A DNA stretch of 64,000 nucleotides. Origin: Labrys sp. WJW. Lineage in GTDB: Bacteria > Pseudomonadota > Alphaproteobacteria > Rhizobiales > Labraceae. The notes under the pieces were generated by a model that was given only the letters and a program-made list of their open reading frames with translations, did not search any database and had not been told where the DNA came from. A program made the translations under genes and the position numbers. Shown here piece by piece: positions 35,301 through 42,482 of the stretch. The stretch's first letter is position 1. Every line of letters starts with the position of its first letter. The stretch covers positions 45,629-109,628 of the forward strand of contig NZ_LYXZ01000053.1 of NCBI RefSeq assembly GCF_001676615.1. The letters are read 5' to 3'.

Positions 35301-36079
35301 CCTGCCGCTTCGAGATCGCCCCCCATCAGCGATGCCAGCCCTGGCGCGAGACCGGTTATGCTGCTGATCATGCCGCCGGAGATCCTGCCAGTTCCAGCAA
35401 GCCCGGCCGCAATATCCCGCGCGGAGCTGCGCGAGAAACCAGGGATGGTTGCCTCGTCTGCGACGGCGTTGATCTGGCTGAGCCTGGCGCCCGAACCGCG
35501 TCCGACGCCGCGAGAGATCAGGTCATTGATCTGCTTTTGCTGGCCGGCGAAGGTGGTGCCGGCGAGAACGAGCGCCGCAGTCAAGCCGCCCAATCCTGCT
35601 ACTGCCAACACGGTCGGGCTCACCAGGCCGGCCACCGTCGACCCTAGAGATTTCAGCACCTGGAGAGGGCTGGCCGTTCCCATGGTGAAGGCCTGCGCAA
35701 CTTCGGACCCTTGCTGTACCAGCACCTGCATCGGGGATGCGCCGGCCGACAGGGAGCTGAGGGTGTTCTGGGCAGCACTGCCGAACATCATCATCTGAAG
35801 TCGGCTGACGCCGGCGGCCTCCCCCTGGCTGGTGGGCACCGGACGATTGTTGTTCGCCGGCGTTGGGCGGACGGGAGGTTGCGGAGAAGCCGGGGGCGTT
35901 GCCGGCGCCGGCGCCGGCGAGGCTGCCGCATTCTGCGCCGCGTTGGCGACATTGTTGACGCTCTGCTCGGCCTTCTTGGCGGAAGCGTCGATCCTGTCCA
36001 TGGCGGCGTCGCCGGCGGCGCCGAGGTTGACCAGTTCCTTCGCGTCTACCGCGACCTTGACGCCGAGCTGCAAAGTCAT
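32303..36079 (-). CDS. Tape measure protein with embedded M15 peptidase-like domain
   Basis: 1,258 residues. The N-terminal coiled-coil and Ala-rich helices, a hydrophobic segment at about 150-175, long heptad-like Ala/Gln/Glu helices (about 330-750) and the C-terminal Val-Ser-Asn-Gly-Glu-Phe-Ile-Val-Asn element are those of siphovirus tape measures. Residues about 870-995 are different: Ser-Gly-Leu-Arg-Pro, His912 and Asp919 in Phe-His-Gly-Gln-Gly-Leu-Ala-Thr-Asp, and His985 in Leu-Met-His-Phe-Asp form the zinc site pattern of M15 D,D-peptidases. The domain may open peptidoglycan during DNA entry. Confidence 0.85.
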   Translation of the reverse strand: MTLQLGVKVAVDAKELVNLGAAGDAAMDRIDASAKKAEQSVNNVANAAQNAAASPAPAPATPPASPQPPVRPTPANNNRPVPTSQGEAAGVSRLQMMMFGSAAQNTLSSLSAGASPMQVLVQQGSEVAQAFTMGTASPLQVLKSLGSTVAGLVSPTVLAVAGLGGLTAALVLAGTTFAGQQKQINDLISRGVGRGSGARLSQINAVADEATIPGFSRSSARDIAAGLAGTGRISGGMISSITGLAPGLASLMGGDLEAAGQRLAQAFADPTKGAEDLEKALGPLDDKTKQAVRSLQAMGDVAGAQRALLEGIRDGVQQAAEQTGIWARIVTNLSNAWDDLGNKVNRTVTGGTLEEQLGDAQMKYIELEKQLSDSRQGTDPNSPLAGILGQLDSGLQKQVQDALVEVNRLQTLVDQARATAAANRKTAEDKAAASQAGEYVRSVQPDIQKLQTLRDMLASMSNAAASPDIMGRMGVSGEQTRQAIDAVTGALQSYMSADEKARASEQLTIAAINARTVAEKANIASQRERLALAGQSVSVAEQQRRAEAAAAAVMAQANRDSVDKLKAANDNAALTGLSDYQRQLASIDQKYRDLLTENQGASPDTLANIQNARSAEISTAQQTAIGGPLRDANRSLQEQVAALKLQQEAFGKSAGEAAKLAAAQEMINRYNAAGVPITDGLRAAIDAYAASAGKVAQASHDLTQKQNQVIASLDQVRDTSRNVLGGLFSDLMHGTSAADALANAAGKIGDQLISNATNNIVDSLLGKNGQIGGGLFGDFLGGLFGKQVGLSTADITAGIVNVNGGFGGDITRLLGGALPTAAANSNVAGAGLAPLKGLGPTASITSSPLPSVGSAVAALAGLTPGGGTFSTVGNYRSGVNAQLTDILRTAAERSGLQVQAISGLRPGDPRFHGQGLATDVSIIDPATGRALPNYQNGAAFRQYESFAQVARQVQMERYPELSDQFRWGGYFSGGKGKYGAADLMHFDLGGRRVGMGGGSWANGLTPAQRALFPDATSIGMGSGQGQLPGLQQLQSSLSQLGTAAQSATPSLSNVISGMSGLPSPLAMVATNANQAGSAIGQGGGGLVGALQSLLSSLFSGMGIGAHADGTSEPIGTGRISGPGTSRSDSILARVSNGEFIVNAAATRRNLPLLQAINTNRLPAFADGGAVASGSPASAGAWRHLNDNAVSGQQPGITMNLYNQAGVEIEQKSSTDAKGRRQLDVYIGKKTADQVKKPGSDTSRAMQAQFGLTRQVTRR

Positions 36080-36827
36080 GTCATCGCCTCGTTCAAGATC
36101 GGCACTGCCGCCGCTTCCATCTCCTGCAGGTCCGCAAACAGGGTCGCCGGATCCGCTTCCTTTGGCGCCAGGTGCCGCAACACGATGTCGGCGGCCTGGT
36201 AGTCGAGCCCCAGGTGAAAGAGGCCGTGGGGGACAACGACGACGCGGAACTGTGTGCCGAGGCGCTGGAAGAGCTGGAACACCTGCCAGTTCACATCCCA
36301 GATCTCGAACGAGCCATCAGCCACCGCTTGGTCAGGCAGGCCGACGACGTCGCCCAAGGCCTTGAATTGCTCGATCGTTTCGGCGTCCAGTTTGCCGGCC
36401 TGGCGCGGATCGGCTCGGCCGGTCCACCGATAGGCGAGCGCCTCGGCCGCCTCCTTCAGTTTCCCAGGCGTGCCGCCTGCCCAGAGATCGCGGCGGTGTA
36501 GGCGTCCAGAATGCCCTGACGCACCCAGGGATAGAGCAGCGCGTCGGTCAGGGCCTCCTTGGAGAAGGCAACGGCGTTCTTGTCGCTGTCGACGACATCG
36601 CCCCAGTCGAGGGCAACCTCGGTGATGAAACCGATCGCCTGATCCACGGCGGGCAGTTCGGCCAGGATGGTGTTGACCTCATCGCCCCTATCCTTGGGCA
36701 GGGCCTTGAACCGCATCTTGAAGGTCTCCTCCCGGATCGCTCCTGCCTTGTCCGGATCCGGTTGGCGAACTTTCACCGGCCACCAGAAAGTGTGCTCCTT
36801 CGTCACCACGAACATGGAATCCTCCAT
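36076..36827 (-). CDS. Frameshifted tail assembly chaperone (lambda GT-like fusion)
   Basis: A -1 slip at GGGAAAC (36459-36465) would join the 123-residue G-like protein to a second frame that has no start codon of its own near the junction but stays open to the stop at 36076. The result is about 250 residues. The second part (DUF1799-like) has Asp-Val-Val-Gly-Leu-Pro...Phe-Glu-Ile-Trp-Asp-Val-Asn-Trp. Its frame continues without interruption back through the slip site. Lambda G/GT proteins load the tape measure before tube assembly, and this gene pair occupies the same position. Confidence 0.75.
36456..36827 (-). CDS. Tail assembly chaperone (lambda G-like)
   Basis: 123 residues, mostly helical, beginning Met-Glu-Asp-Ser-Met-Phe-Val-Val; an alternative ATG four codons on is possible. 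It lies between tube protein and tape measure genes, as lambda G does, and ends Leu-Gly-Asn-stop directly on the slippery heptamer. It is expected to be the major product, with the fusion made at low frequency. Confidence 0.75.
   Translation of the reverse strand: MEDSMFVVTKEHTFWWPVKVRQPDPDKAGAIREETFKMRFKALPKDRGDEVNTILAELPAVDQAIGFITEVALDWGDVVDSDKNAVAFSKEALTDALLYPWVRQGILDAYTAAISGQAARLGN
36459..36465 (-). promoter_or_regulatory. Programmed -1 frameshift site GGGAAAC
   Basis: In the zero frame the heptamer reads CTG GGA AAC TGA, that is X-XXY-YYZ followed immediately by the stop codon. It has the same GGGAAA core as the lambda G/GT slip site. The -1 frame downstream is open for about 125 codons. 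Confidence 0.8.
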
Positions 36828-36907
36828 CCTTGAGGCGCCTTCGACGCCCCTTCAAAGTTGTCTCGAGAGAAAGCTTCGAGGGCGGCCGGCGCCGCTCCTC
36901 GAGGAGA

Positions 36908-37855
36908 TCAGCGAACCGTGATCACCAGTTCGTCGTCGGCGACGTCCGGCGTCAGGGTCAGTGGCAGCGAATAGGTCAGCACGCCCTGGCTGTTGCCTTG
37001 CGCTGGAGAGCCGATCTGAACCTTCGGTGCCTCGAACTCGACGATGTTGCCGGCAACGGTGCCGTGCTGAACGTGAAGCGGCCCCTTCACGTTGTTCTTG
37101 GCGATGTCGAACCAATTCTTGGTCGCCAGCGACCGGGCTTCGAGGACTGCCGTGCCCGAGATCTTGCGGTCCGTGACTTCGACGCTCTCTGCGCCGATCA
37201 GGAAGCGGCCTTCCACCTGGCCGCCGAAATCGAGCGCCAGGCTCTCCGCCGGCACGTCTGCTGCGGTGGTGCCATGCAGCGAGAAGATCGGCGTGTTCAG
37301 CTTGGAAGGAACGACGGGGCTCTGCCACTTGCTGACGTCGATCACCGGGCGCGCCAGATCCGCCACCGGACCCAACAGCCCCGTCATCGTGAATTTGAAC
37401 TTCGGGATCTTCTTGATCGCCAGATCCACGGTGAAGGTGCCGCGCGCCCCCACCATGATGTGGTTGACGCCATCCATGTTGGCATAGAGGCAGACGCTTT
37501 CCGGCTGATCGGTCACCGGCTGGTACTTGACGGACGTGGTGGCGACGACGGTTTCCGTCATCGAGCAGGCACGCAAGAGCACGCCATAAGCCGGGATGTC
37601 TCCGGCAGCGCCGGCGCCGGCGATCTCCACTTCGAATTCGAGCTTGGTGCTGACGCCCGCCAGCACGAAACCCTGGTCTCCGAAGAACGGGAGGATCACA
37701 TCACGCGAGACCTTCTCGCCATCGAGTGGCGTCTGCGTGACATTGGAGAGCATCAGGGCGTTGAGCGCGCCGGTCGGGGTTGGATCGGTGCCATAAACCG
37801 TCTCCAGCTTAGCGAGGACGGCGAGCTTGCGGTAAAAGCGAGTGTTCGTTGCCAT
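36908..37855 (-). CDS. Major tail tube protein
   Basis: 315 residues, beta-rich, beginning with Arg-Phe-Tyr-Arg-Lys-Leu-Ala-Val-Leu-Ala-Lys-Leu-Glu and Tyr-Gly-Thr-Asp, a start shared by siphovirus tube proteins of Mu-head phages. It polymerises into the tail tube. It is located upstream of the G/GT chaperones and downstream of the head-tail joining genes, consistent with lambda gpV. Confidence 0.75.
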   Translation of the reverse strand: MATNTRFYRKLAVLAKLETVYGTDPTPTGALNALMLSNVTQTPLDGEKVSRDVILPFFGDQGFVLAGVSTKLEFEVEIAGAGAAGDIPAYGVLLRACSMTETVVATTSVKYQPVTDQPESVCLYANMDGVNHIMVGARGTFTVDLAIKKIPKFKFTMTGLLGPVADLARPVIDVSKWQSPVVPSKLNTPIFSLHGTTAADVPAESLALDFGGQVEGRFLIGAESVEVTDRKISGTAVLEARSLATKNWFDIAKNNVKGPLHVQHGTVAGNIVEFEAPKVQIGSPAQGNSQGVLTYSLPLTLTPDVADDELVITVR

Positions 37856-37858
37856 GGA

Positions 37859-38023
37859 TCAGCCTTTCTTGCCGGCCTTGGAGGCGACGGTTTCGGGATC
37901 GGTGGAAGGTTCGGACACGGGCGGCGCGGGCTCGGCCGGCGCCGGCGCATCTGTCTGGGGCTCGGCGCGGGTGACGACGCCGGTTTTCGGGTCCTCGTAG
38001 TAGCGGCCGCCGGTGCGGTTCAT
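37859..38023 (-). CDS. Small Pro/Ala-rich phage protein
   Basis: 54 residues from ATG 38023 in an ATGA overlap with the upstream gene: Met-Asn-Arg-Thr-Gly-Gly-Arg-Tyr-Tyr-Glu-Asp-Pro, then a Pro/Ala/Glu-rich tail ending Lys-Ala-Gly-Lys-Lys-Gly. Low complexity; function unknown. Coupled to the tube gene 3 bp downstream. Confidence 0.6.
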   Translation of the reverse strand: MNRTGGRYYEDPKTGVVTRAEPQTDAPAPAEPAPPVSEPSTDPETVASKAGKKG

Positions 38024-38445
38024 GGCTTGCTCTCCAGGTAGTAAGGGGCAGAAAAGGTCAGCTCCCACCAGACGTAGCCATTGCGGGCGCGCACGAGCTG
38101 GCCGCCGGCATACTCGACCGTGTCGGCCGCGCTGGCCGGCTGGGTGCCGGCGATCGCGCTGATCGCCTTCAGCTTGATCGCCTCGATGTCGGCCATGGCG
38201 GCGCCGCCGGCGTTGTCGGAAACGTTCTGCATGACGATGACAACGCCGATATCGGCCTCGACGCGCTGCAGCAGCCCAGTGAGGCGCCTGTTCTCGCCGC
38301 CGGCCTCCTCCTTGATGAAGACATAGCCGGCGGGTGTTGCGGCCGGCGCGTCCTGGAGAGACGCCAGTTCGGCGATGCCCTCGACGAGCGAGAAGACCGG
38401 CGGATCAAGAGCCAGGAGCTGCTCGATGAATTCGTCAACGATCAT
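38020..38445 (-). CDS. Gp37-like (DUF1834) tail terminator protein
   Basis: 141 residues. The N-terminal helix and a beta-sheet domain with Gly-Val-Val-Ile-Val-Met-Gln-Asn-Val and a Trp-Trp-Glu-Leu-Thr-Phe C-terminal strand resemble Mu gp37/DUF1834 and, in role, lambda gpU. Its place between gpG-like and tube genes fits a tail-completion protein. Confidence 0.65.
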   Translation of the reverse strand: MIVDEFIEQLLALDPPVFSLVEGIAELASLQDAPAATPAGYVFIKEEAGGENRRLTGLLQRVEADIGVVIVMQNVSDNAGGAAMADIEAIKLKAISAIAGTQPASAADTVEYAGGQLVRARNGYVWWELTFSAPYYLESKP

Positions 38446-39068
38446 GGCGTGCCCTCAAAGCCCGCCTTCCCTTTGAGGAAGTCCGTGATGGTGCCGAGGA
38501 TCTCCAGCTCGTCATCCTTGTCGACGCCGAGATAGGGCCTGGCCGGAATGTGGATGGTGTGCTCGGGCACCGTGAAATCGCGGGTGTGCTTGGACTTGGC
38601 GCGGGTGCTGGCCTTGGCAAAGCGCAGCTTCGAGCCGACGCGCTTCCCGTCCTTCGTCCTGCCGGCGCCCTCCTTGGCATAGATGAAGGTGGCGCTACCT
38701 TCGCGCTCCGGCTTCACGACATCGCCGCCCAGCTGGTGGATGCCGGCATAAACCACATTGGTGCCGACAACGACCTGGTCGGTTCCGGCCTCGAAAGTGA
38801 GCGAGGAATAGAGCCGGCCGCTATCGCGCAGGAGCTGCGCCGGCGTGCGGCGCTTGGGCATGCGCTTCAAGGTGGAAGCCGCAAACGGAGCCCACTTCGC
38901 GCGTCCCGGTCCGGCCTGGGCCTCGAAGCGCATTTGCGTCGAGGTCAGCATAGCCTGACCGATCGCGTCCATCAGCGGTGAGAGATCGCGGCCGGTATCG
39001 GCGGCCGCCTTGAGCCCGTCGCGAACAGGCTTGCTATCGACGTCGATCGTGATGCTGGTGCCGGCCAT
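38442..39068 (-). CDS. Virion morphogenesis protein (Mu gpG-like)
   Basis: 208 residues. The start Ile-Thr-Ile-Asp-Val-Asp-Ser and the block Ala-Gly-Pro-Gly-Arg-Ala-Lys-Trp-Ala-Pro-Phe-Ala with Thr-Leu-Lys-Arg are typical of the Phage_tail_S/virion morphogenesis family, as are the Leu-Leu-Arg-Asp-Ser-Gly-Arg-Leu-Tyr-Ser-Ser-Leu and Tyr-Ala-Gly-Ile-His-Gln-Leu-Gly-Gly segments. The family acts in tail completion or head-tail joining. Confidence 0.82.
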   Translation of the reverse strand: MAGTSITIDVDSKPVRDGLKAAADTGRDLSPLMDAIGQAMLTSTQMRFEAQAGPGRAKWAPFAASTLKRMPKRRTPAQLLRDSGRLYSSLTFEAGTDQVVVGTNVVYAGIHQLGGDVVKPEREGSATFIYAKEGAGRTKDGKRVGSKLRFAKASTRAKSKHTRDFTVPEHTIHIPARPYLGVDKDDELEILGTITDFLKGKAGFEGTP

Positions 39069-39499
39069 CAGATGAACCCCTTGAGGTTCTGGCGGGTGAA
39101 GTCCGGCTTGGAGGCGCTCATCCGGGCGCCGGTGGGAGAAGCGGCGGGCGATATCCCGTCGGCATCGAGCTGTACCCTGCCGGCAGCCACATCCCGCAGC
39201 CAGGCCAAGGCGTCGCGATAGGCAAGGGCAACGGGGCCGTCCTTATTCACGGCCTCGCCCCACAGATTGTAACGGGCGATATCGGCGCTGACCTTTACCA
39301 GTACCGGCGGCACCGCCGAGAGCGGCAGGGCATAGAGCGCCTTGAGGTAGCCGTCGATCAAAGCCGCAGCGTCATCGAGCGCGCGTTCCACAACAACGGG
39401 ATCGATGGTGGTTGGCGGACGGTGAAGGCGATCGGTGCGCTGGATGATCTCGGTGGCGCCGAACCGATCGACAAGATCCTGTTGTGTCGCGTAGCTCAT
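39068..39499 (-). CDS. Gp36-like (DUF1320) head-tail connector protein
   Basis: 143 residues. The start Tyr-Ala-Thr-Gln-Gln-Asp-Leu-Val-Asp-Arg-Phe-Gly and the Ile-Asp-Gly-Tyr-Leu-Lys-Ala-Leu-Tyr-Ala-Leu-Pro-Leu segment are characteristic of DUF1320 (Mu gp36). It directly follows the major head protein in Mu-type head modules and is thought to be a connector component. Confidence 0.82.
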   Translation of the reverse strand: MSYATQQDLVDRFGATEIIQRTDRLHRPPTTIDPVVVERALDDAAALIDGYLKALYALPLSAVPPVLVKVSADIARYNLWGEAVNKDGPVALAYRDALAWLRDVAAGRVQLDADGISPAASPTGARMSASKPDFTRQNLKGFI

Positions 39500-39510
39500 G
39501 ACGCACCCGA

Positions 39511-39545
39511 GGGAAAGAAAGGTGGGGCGGCATCGAAGCCGCCCC
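39511..39545 (-). terminator. Terminator-like hairpin after the major head gene
   Basis: GGGGCGGC (39524-39531) pairs exactly with GCCGCCCC (39538-39545) around a 6-nt loop. On the minus strand the stem is followed by ACCTTTCTTTCCC. It sits between the capsid stop and the gp36 start and may lower tail-gene expression relative to capsid. Confidence 0.55.
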
Positions 39546-39636
39546 GAGTATGCGCCGGGTCCTGGGAGGAGCGGCCGGCGCTGTCGCTGCTCGTGTCCGA
39601 CGAGCAGCCGAGGGCGCTGAAATCAGCGCGCGGGCA

Positions 39637-40536
39637 TCACGCGGCGGCAAGCCATTCGGTATCGAGCACCGTAGCCGTGCCGGCCCATTCGTTGGTTTCG
39701 CCGCCATTGACGAGCTGGCTGGCGACGATCTTGCGGGCTGCGCCTTCCAGCGTCGGCGGAACCACGAGCAGAGTGGGTTTGACGCCGAGCGGGCGGCCGT
39801 TGTCACCGGTGCGGCTGCGCATGGCGGCGCGGGCGGCCGCGTAGTTCTCCGGCGTCAAGTCCTGTTTCGAGCCATAGGCCAGCTGCCAGAAGCCATAGCC
39901 GACATTGCAGCGGCCCTTGGTGCCGTACCGATACTTGTCGGTGTTGAACACGACCTCGTCATTGGCGGCGTCCATGCGCACCATGTCGAAAGGTTTGCGG
40001 GTCTGCCAAATGATCGGCTTGATCGCCCTGGTCGCGTCGATCAGGAACCAGGCCGTCTTGTTGCCGCCCTGGTCATTGGACTGCAGTACGGTCTTGCCCT
40101 TCTTGTCGATAACCGGATGCTGGTCGGAGAAGAAGGGCACGTTGTCGTAGCCCTTGCCATTCCAGCCATCGAGCAGGAAGGGCCAGACCAGTTCATCCGG
40201 GAAGGTCGCGGCGCTGCGACCGAACTCGGTGAACATCGTGCCGTACATGCCCAGGTTGTCATCTTCGATGTCGTCGACCTCGACGCCGATCGTCGACTCG
40301 AATTTACGGTTCCTGATGGTGTAGCCGTGCGTCTGGATGTTGTTGACGACACGATCGCCGATCCATTCGCGGATCTTCGGCATCTCACCCAGCCAGCCAT
40401 ATTCCTGCGATTTGGTGGTCGAAGGCACGGTCTGGCTGATCTGGGTGTACTGCGGCGTCACACCGGTGAAGCCGCCCTGAAAGGCGGTGCTGAACCCGGT
40501 GTACAGGGTACGGAGATTGGCGGAGTTGATGATCAC
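39637..40536 (-). CDS. Major head subunit (Mu gpT-like)
   Basis: 299 residues from GTG 40536 (Mu gpT is about 305). The start Ile-Ile-Asn-Ser-Ala-Asn-Leu is followed by Tyr-Gly-Trp-Leu-Gly-Glu-Met-Pro and Asp-Asp-Ile-Glu-Asp-Asp, strongly conserved in the gpT family, and ends with a Trp near the C-terminus. The GTG is chosen by family start; the open frame continues upstream as unrelated sequence over the gap. It forms the capsid shell after scaffold/protease action. Confidence 0.88.
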   Translation of the reverse strand: MIINSANLRTLYTGFSTAFQGGFTGVTPQYTQISQTVPSTTKSQEYGWLGEMPKIREWIGDRVVNNIQTHGYTIRNRKFESTIGVEVDDIEDDNLGMYGTMFTEFGRSAATFPDELVWPFLLDGWNGKGYDNVPFFSDQHPVIDKKGKTVLQSNDQGGNKTAWFLIDATRAIKPIIWQTRKPFDMVRMDAANDEVVFNTDKYRYGTKGRCNVGYGFWQLAYGSKQDLTPENYAAARAAMRSRTGDNGRPLGVKPTLLVVPPTLEGAARKIVASQLVNGGETNEWAGTATVLDTEWLAAA

Positions 40537-40594
40537 GGGGAAGGCCCTGAATTGAGGATCGGGGGGACCGGCGCCGGCGGGCGCCAGGCGTGAG

Positions 40595-41008
40595 TTAGTC
40601 GAAGCGGATCCAAGCCCCGCTTTCGTCGACGTCGAAGACCAGGCCAGCCATCGAGCCGTCGGCCCCCTGACTCTTGCCAACGGTTGCGTCATCCTTGGCG
40701 TACGCCAGCCCATTGATGTCGGCTTGGGTCAGAGCATCGTCCGCCTTGTTGGCATAACGGAACACGCCGGCCTCGACGGTGATCTTCAGTTCGCCATTGA
40801 CGGTGGAGGCCGTCGCATCAACGGTCTCGGCGGCGCGCCCCAGACAGCGATAGTTGATCGCCTGGGCTCCGCCGGTGCCCACAGGAGCGGCGAAGCCGCC
40901 GGCGTTGATGACCATGGCGCCCTTGAATATCTTGACGCCGGCGAAGACTCCGATCGAGCGGGCTTTCGCTGCCCGCTCGGGCGTATTCAGTTCTGAGGTG
41001 AGCGGCAT
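40595..41008 (-). CDS. DUF2190-like head decoration protein
   Basis: 137 residues, Gly/Ala-rich and beta-rich, with Val-Lys-Ile-Phe-Lys-Gly-Ala-Met-Val near 25 as in DUF2190/decoration-type proteins. It lies between protease/scaffold and major head genes and shares one base with the protease stop codon region. Probably a capsid-stabilising protein. Confidence 0.65.
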   Translation of the reverse strand: MPLTSELNTPERAAKARSIGVFAGVKIFKGAMVINAGGFAAPVGTGGAQAINYRCLGRAAETVDATASTVNGELKITVEAGVFRYANKADDALTQADINGLAYAKDDATVGKSQGADGSMAGLVFDVDESGAWIRFD

Positions 41009-41613
41009 CAGAGCGCCTCCTGCTTAGCTGCCTGGGCGGCCTTCGTCTTTTTGAAGGCCTCGGGATCGATGCCCATCATCGCGACCACTGCAGCCTCGTC
41101 CGGTGCAAGCTCGCCTGGCCGAACGTCGCCCGGCGGGACGATGGTCGCGCCGCTGGCGTGGAGAGCCGGAAACGCACCGATTTCCTTCTCGACGGCTGCC
41201 GGATCCACCATGTGGCGGGCGATGTAATGGTCGCGCAGCGGCTTCACGCCGACCTTCTGGGCCTTGATGGCGCCGTCGACGAAGGCGGTTGCGCGGTCAC
41301 GCGCGCCGGTCTCCCGAAGCTCCTTCAGATCCTTGCTCACCGCCGTGAGTTCGGCCTGAAGCGCCGTCACGGTGGCCTTCGGCACCATGTTGGTGGTGTC
41401 CCCCATCGCCTGGATCGCCGTGACGATGGCGGCGCTGTCGGCGCCATCCGCAGCGCCGGCGGCCTTGGCGATCGGCGCCAGCGCAGCCTGCAAGGCCGCG
41501 GGCGACACCGTGTCCTTGGCGGCGTGAAGTTCCGTGACGGAGGCGACCACAGCCGCCTCGTCAGCGGTTTCCGGCAAGCCCAAGAGCTTCCGGAGCTGAG
41601 CGAGGAAATCCAT
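41008..41613 (-). CDS. Head scaffold, nested in the protease gene (Mu gpZ-like)
   Basis: An internal ATG at 41613, in frame with the protease, has AGGAAAG about 6 nt upstream and begins Met-Asp-Phe-Leu-Ala-Gln-Leu-Arg-Lys-Leu. It would give a 201-residue helical scaffold alone, as Mu gpZ is made from the 3' part of gene I. Confidence 0.55.
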   Translation of the reverse strand: MDFLAQLRKLLGLPETADEAAVVASVTELHAAKDTVSPAALQAALAPIAKAAGAADGADSAAIVTAIQAMGDTTNMVPKATVTALQAELTAVSKDLKELRETGARDRATAFVDGAIKAQKVGVKPLRDHYIARHMVDPAAVEKEIGAFPALHASGATIVPPGDVRPGELAPDEAAVVAMMGIDPEAFKKTKAAQAAKQEAL

Positions 41614-42129
41614 GCTTCTTTCCTGGTGAAGCGCGGTCAGCCCGCGCAGGTTGGGGCGATTGACGAGCGAAGCTCGCAGCACGCCGAGAATGTTGCCCTT
41701 GGCGTCATGGACGATGACCGGCGAGATGTTCCGGTACGCCTTGTCGGAGAGGAGCGCTTTGCCCGAGCCGTTCCACTCGACCTTGCCCCAGATGCCGTCG
41801 CTGCGAGGCTGCATCTCGACGATCCAGCCACGGGCCGGCGATGCCTCGCCATTGGGCGCGGCAAGATCGATGGAATGGTTTTCATCTACTGGCAGTCGGG
41901 CGTCGTCGCTCATGCTGAGCGCGATCAGGCGAGCGGGGTTCGGGACGCGATAAGGCCCACGGCCATCGTTCGTCTCGATCTCGCCGGCCGGCAGCAGGTG
42001 GATCCACTCCGGCACATCGCCGTCGCCTGCCGGCAGAGGCAGGGCGCCGCACATGGCGATGCTGCCGGCCGCCAATGATGGGGAGGCGGCGCATAGGGCG
42101 ATTGTGGAGGAGGCGGCGGTCTTGGACAT
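41008..42129 (-). CDS. Head maturation protease (Mu gpI-like)
   Basis: 373 residues. The N-terminal part (about 35-165) has Trp-Ile-His-Leu-Leu-Pro-Ala-Gly, Leu-Pro-Val-Asp-Glu-Asn-His-Ser-Ile-Asp and a Trp-Gly-Lys-Val-Glu-Trp strand, matching the Mu I protease family with a conserved His. The C-terminal part (from about 173) is Ala/Lys/Glu-rich helix, the scaffold. A likely late promoter with a palindromic site lies 38 bp upstream of the ATG at 42129. Confidence 0.85.
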   Translation of the reverse strand: MSKTAASSTIALCAASPSLAAGSIAMCGALPLPAGDGDVPEWIHLLPAGEIETNDGRGPYRVPNPARLIALSMSDDARLPVDENHSIDLAAPNGEASPARGWIVEMQPRSDGIWGKVEWNGSGKALLSDKAYRNISPVIVHDAKGNILGVLRASLVNRPNLRGLTALHQERSMDFLAQLRKLLGLPETADEAAVVASVTELHAAKDTVSPAALQAALAPIAKAAGAADGADSAAIVTAIQAMGDTTNMVPKATVTALQAELTAVSKDLKELRETGARDRATAFVDGAIKAQKVGVKPLRDHYIARHMVDPAAVEKEIGAFPALHASGATIVPPGDVRPGELAPDEAAVVAMMGIDPEAFKKTKAAQAAKQEAL

Positions 42130-42482
42130 GACCGCACCATGGCTGAGCGCAAAACCCTTGGGAGTTCCCCAGGCCTGGGTAGAAAGCGGGAAATGTGCTG
42201 GAGTTCGCGCGAGGCGCGGATCGGAGGGGAGGCCTGCCCGGCAGGATCGATTTTAAAGGCTCCTCAAAGCCTCTAAAAGCCCCTCGACCGCTCCGACGCT
42301 ACACTGACGCGCCCCCGGCCGTCCAGAGGCCTCCTGCGCGCCCGCTTGCGGTCATTGGCGGTGAGGCGCATAATGCCCTTCGTGGCCGCCGCGACAACCG
42401 GGAAATCGCCGGTCCGGTTTGGAGGATCGTCCGAAGCGATCGTCTGCTACGGGGAAGATGGCGTACCCCCCGGCGGCCACAA
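42130..42482 (-). other. Gap between F-like and protease genes, with late control region
   Basis: About 350 bp without a convincing gene. Near the protease start it contains the palindromic late site (42160-42179). At about 42250-42272 a short stem AGGCT/AGCCT followed on the minus strand by TTTAAAAT could end the upstream transcript. Confidence 0.45.
42160..42179 (-). promoter_or_regulatory. Putative late activator site of the I/Z operon (PI-like)
   Basis: Contains the perfect palindrome CCCAGGCCTGGG (42168-42179) followed on the minus strand by GGAACTCCC. The same 20 bp occurs before the endolysin gene. The inner edge of the palindrome is 38 bp from the start codon. Mu late promoters PI and Plys lie before the same two genes and bind activator C. 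Confidence 0.65.
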
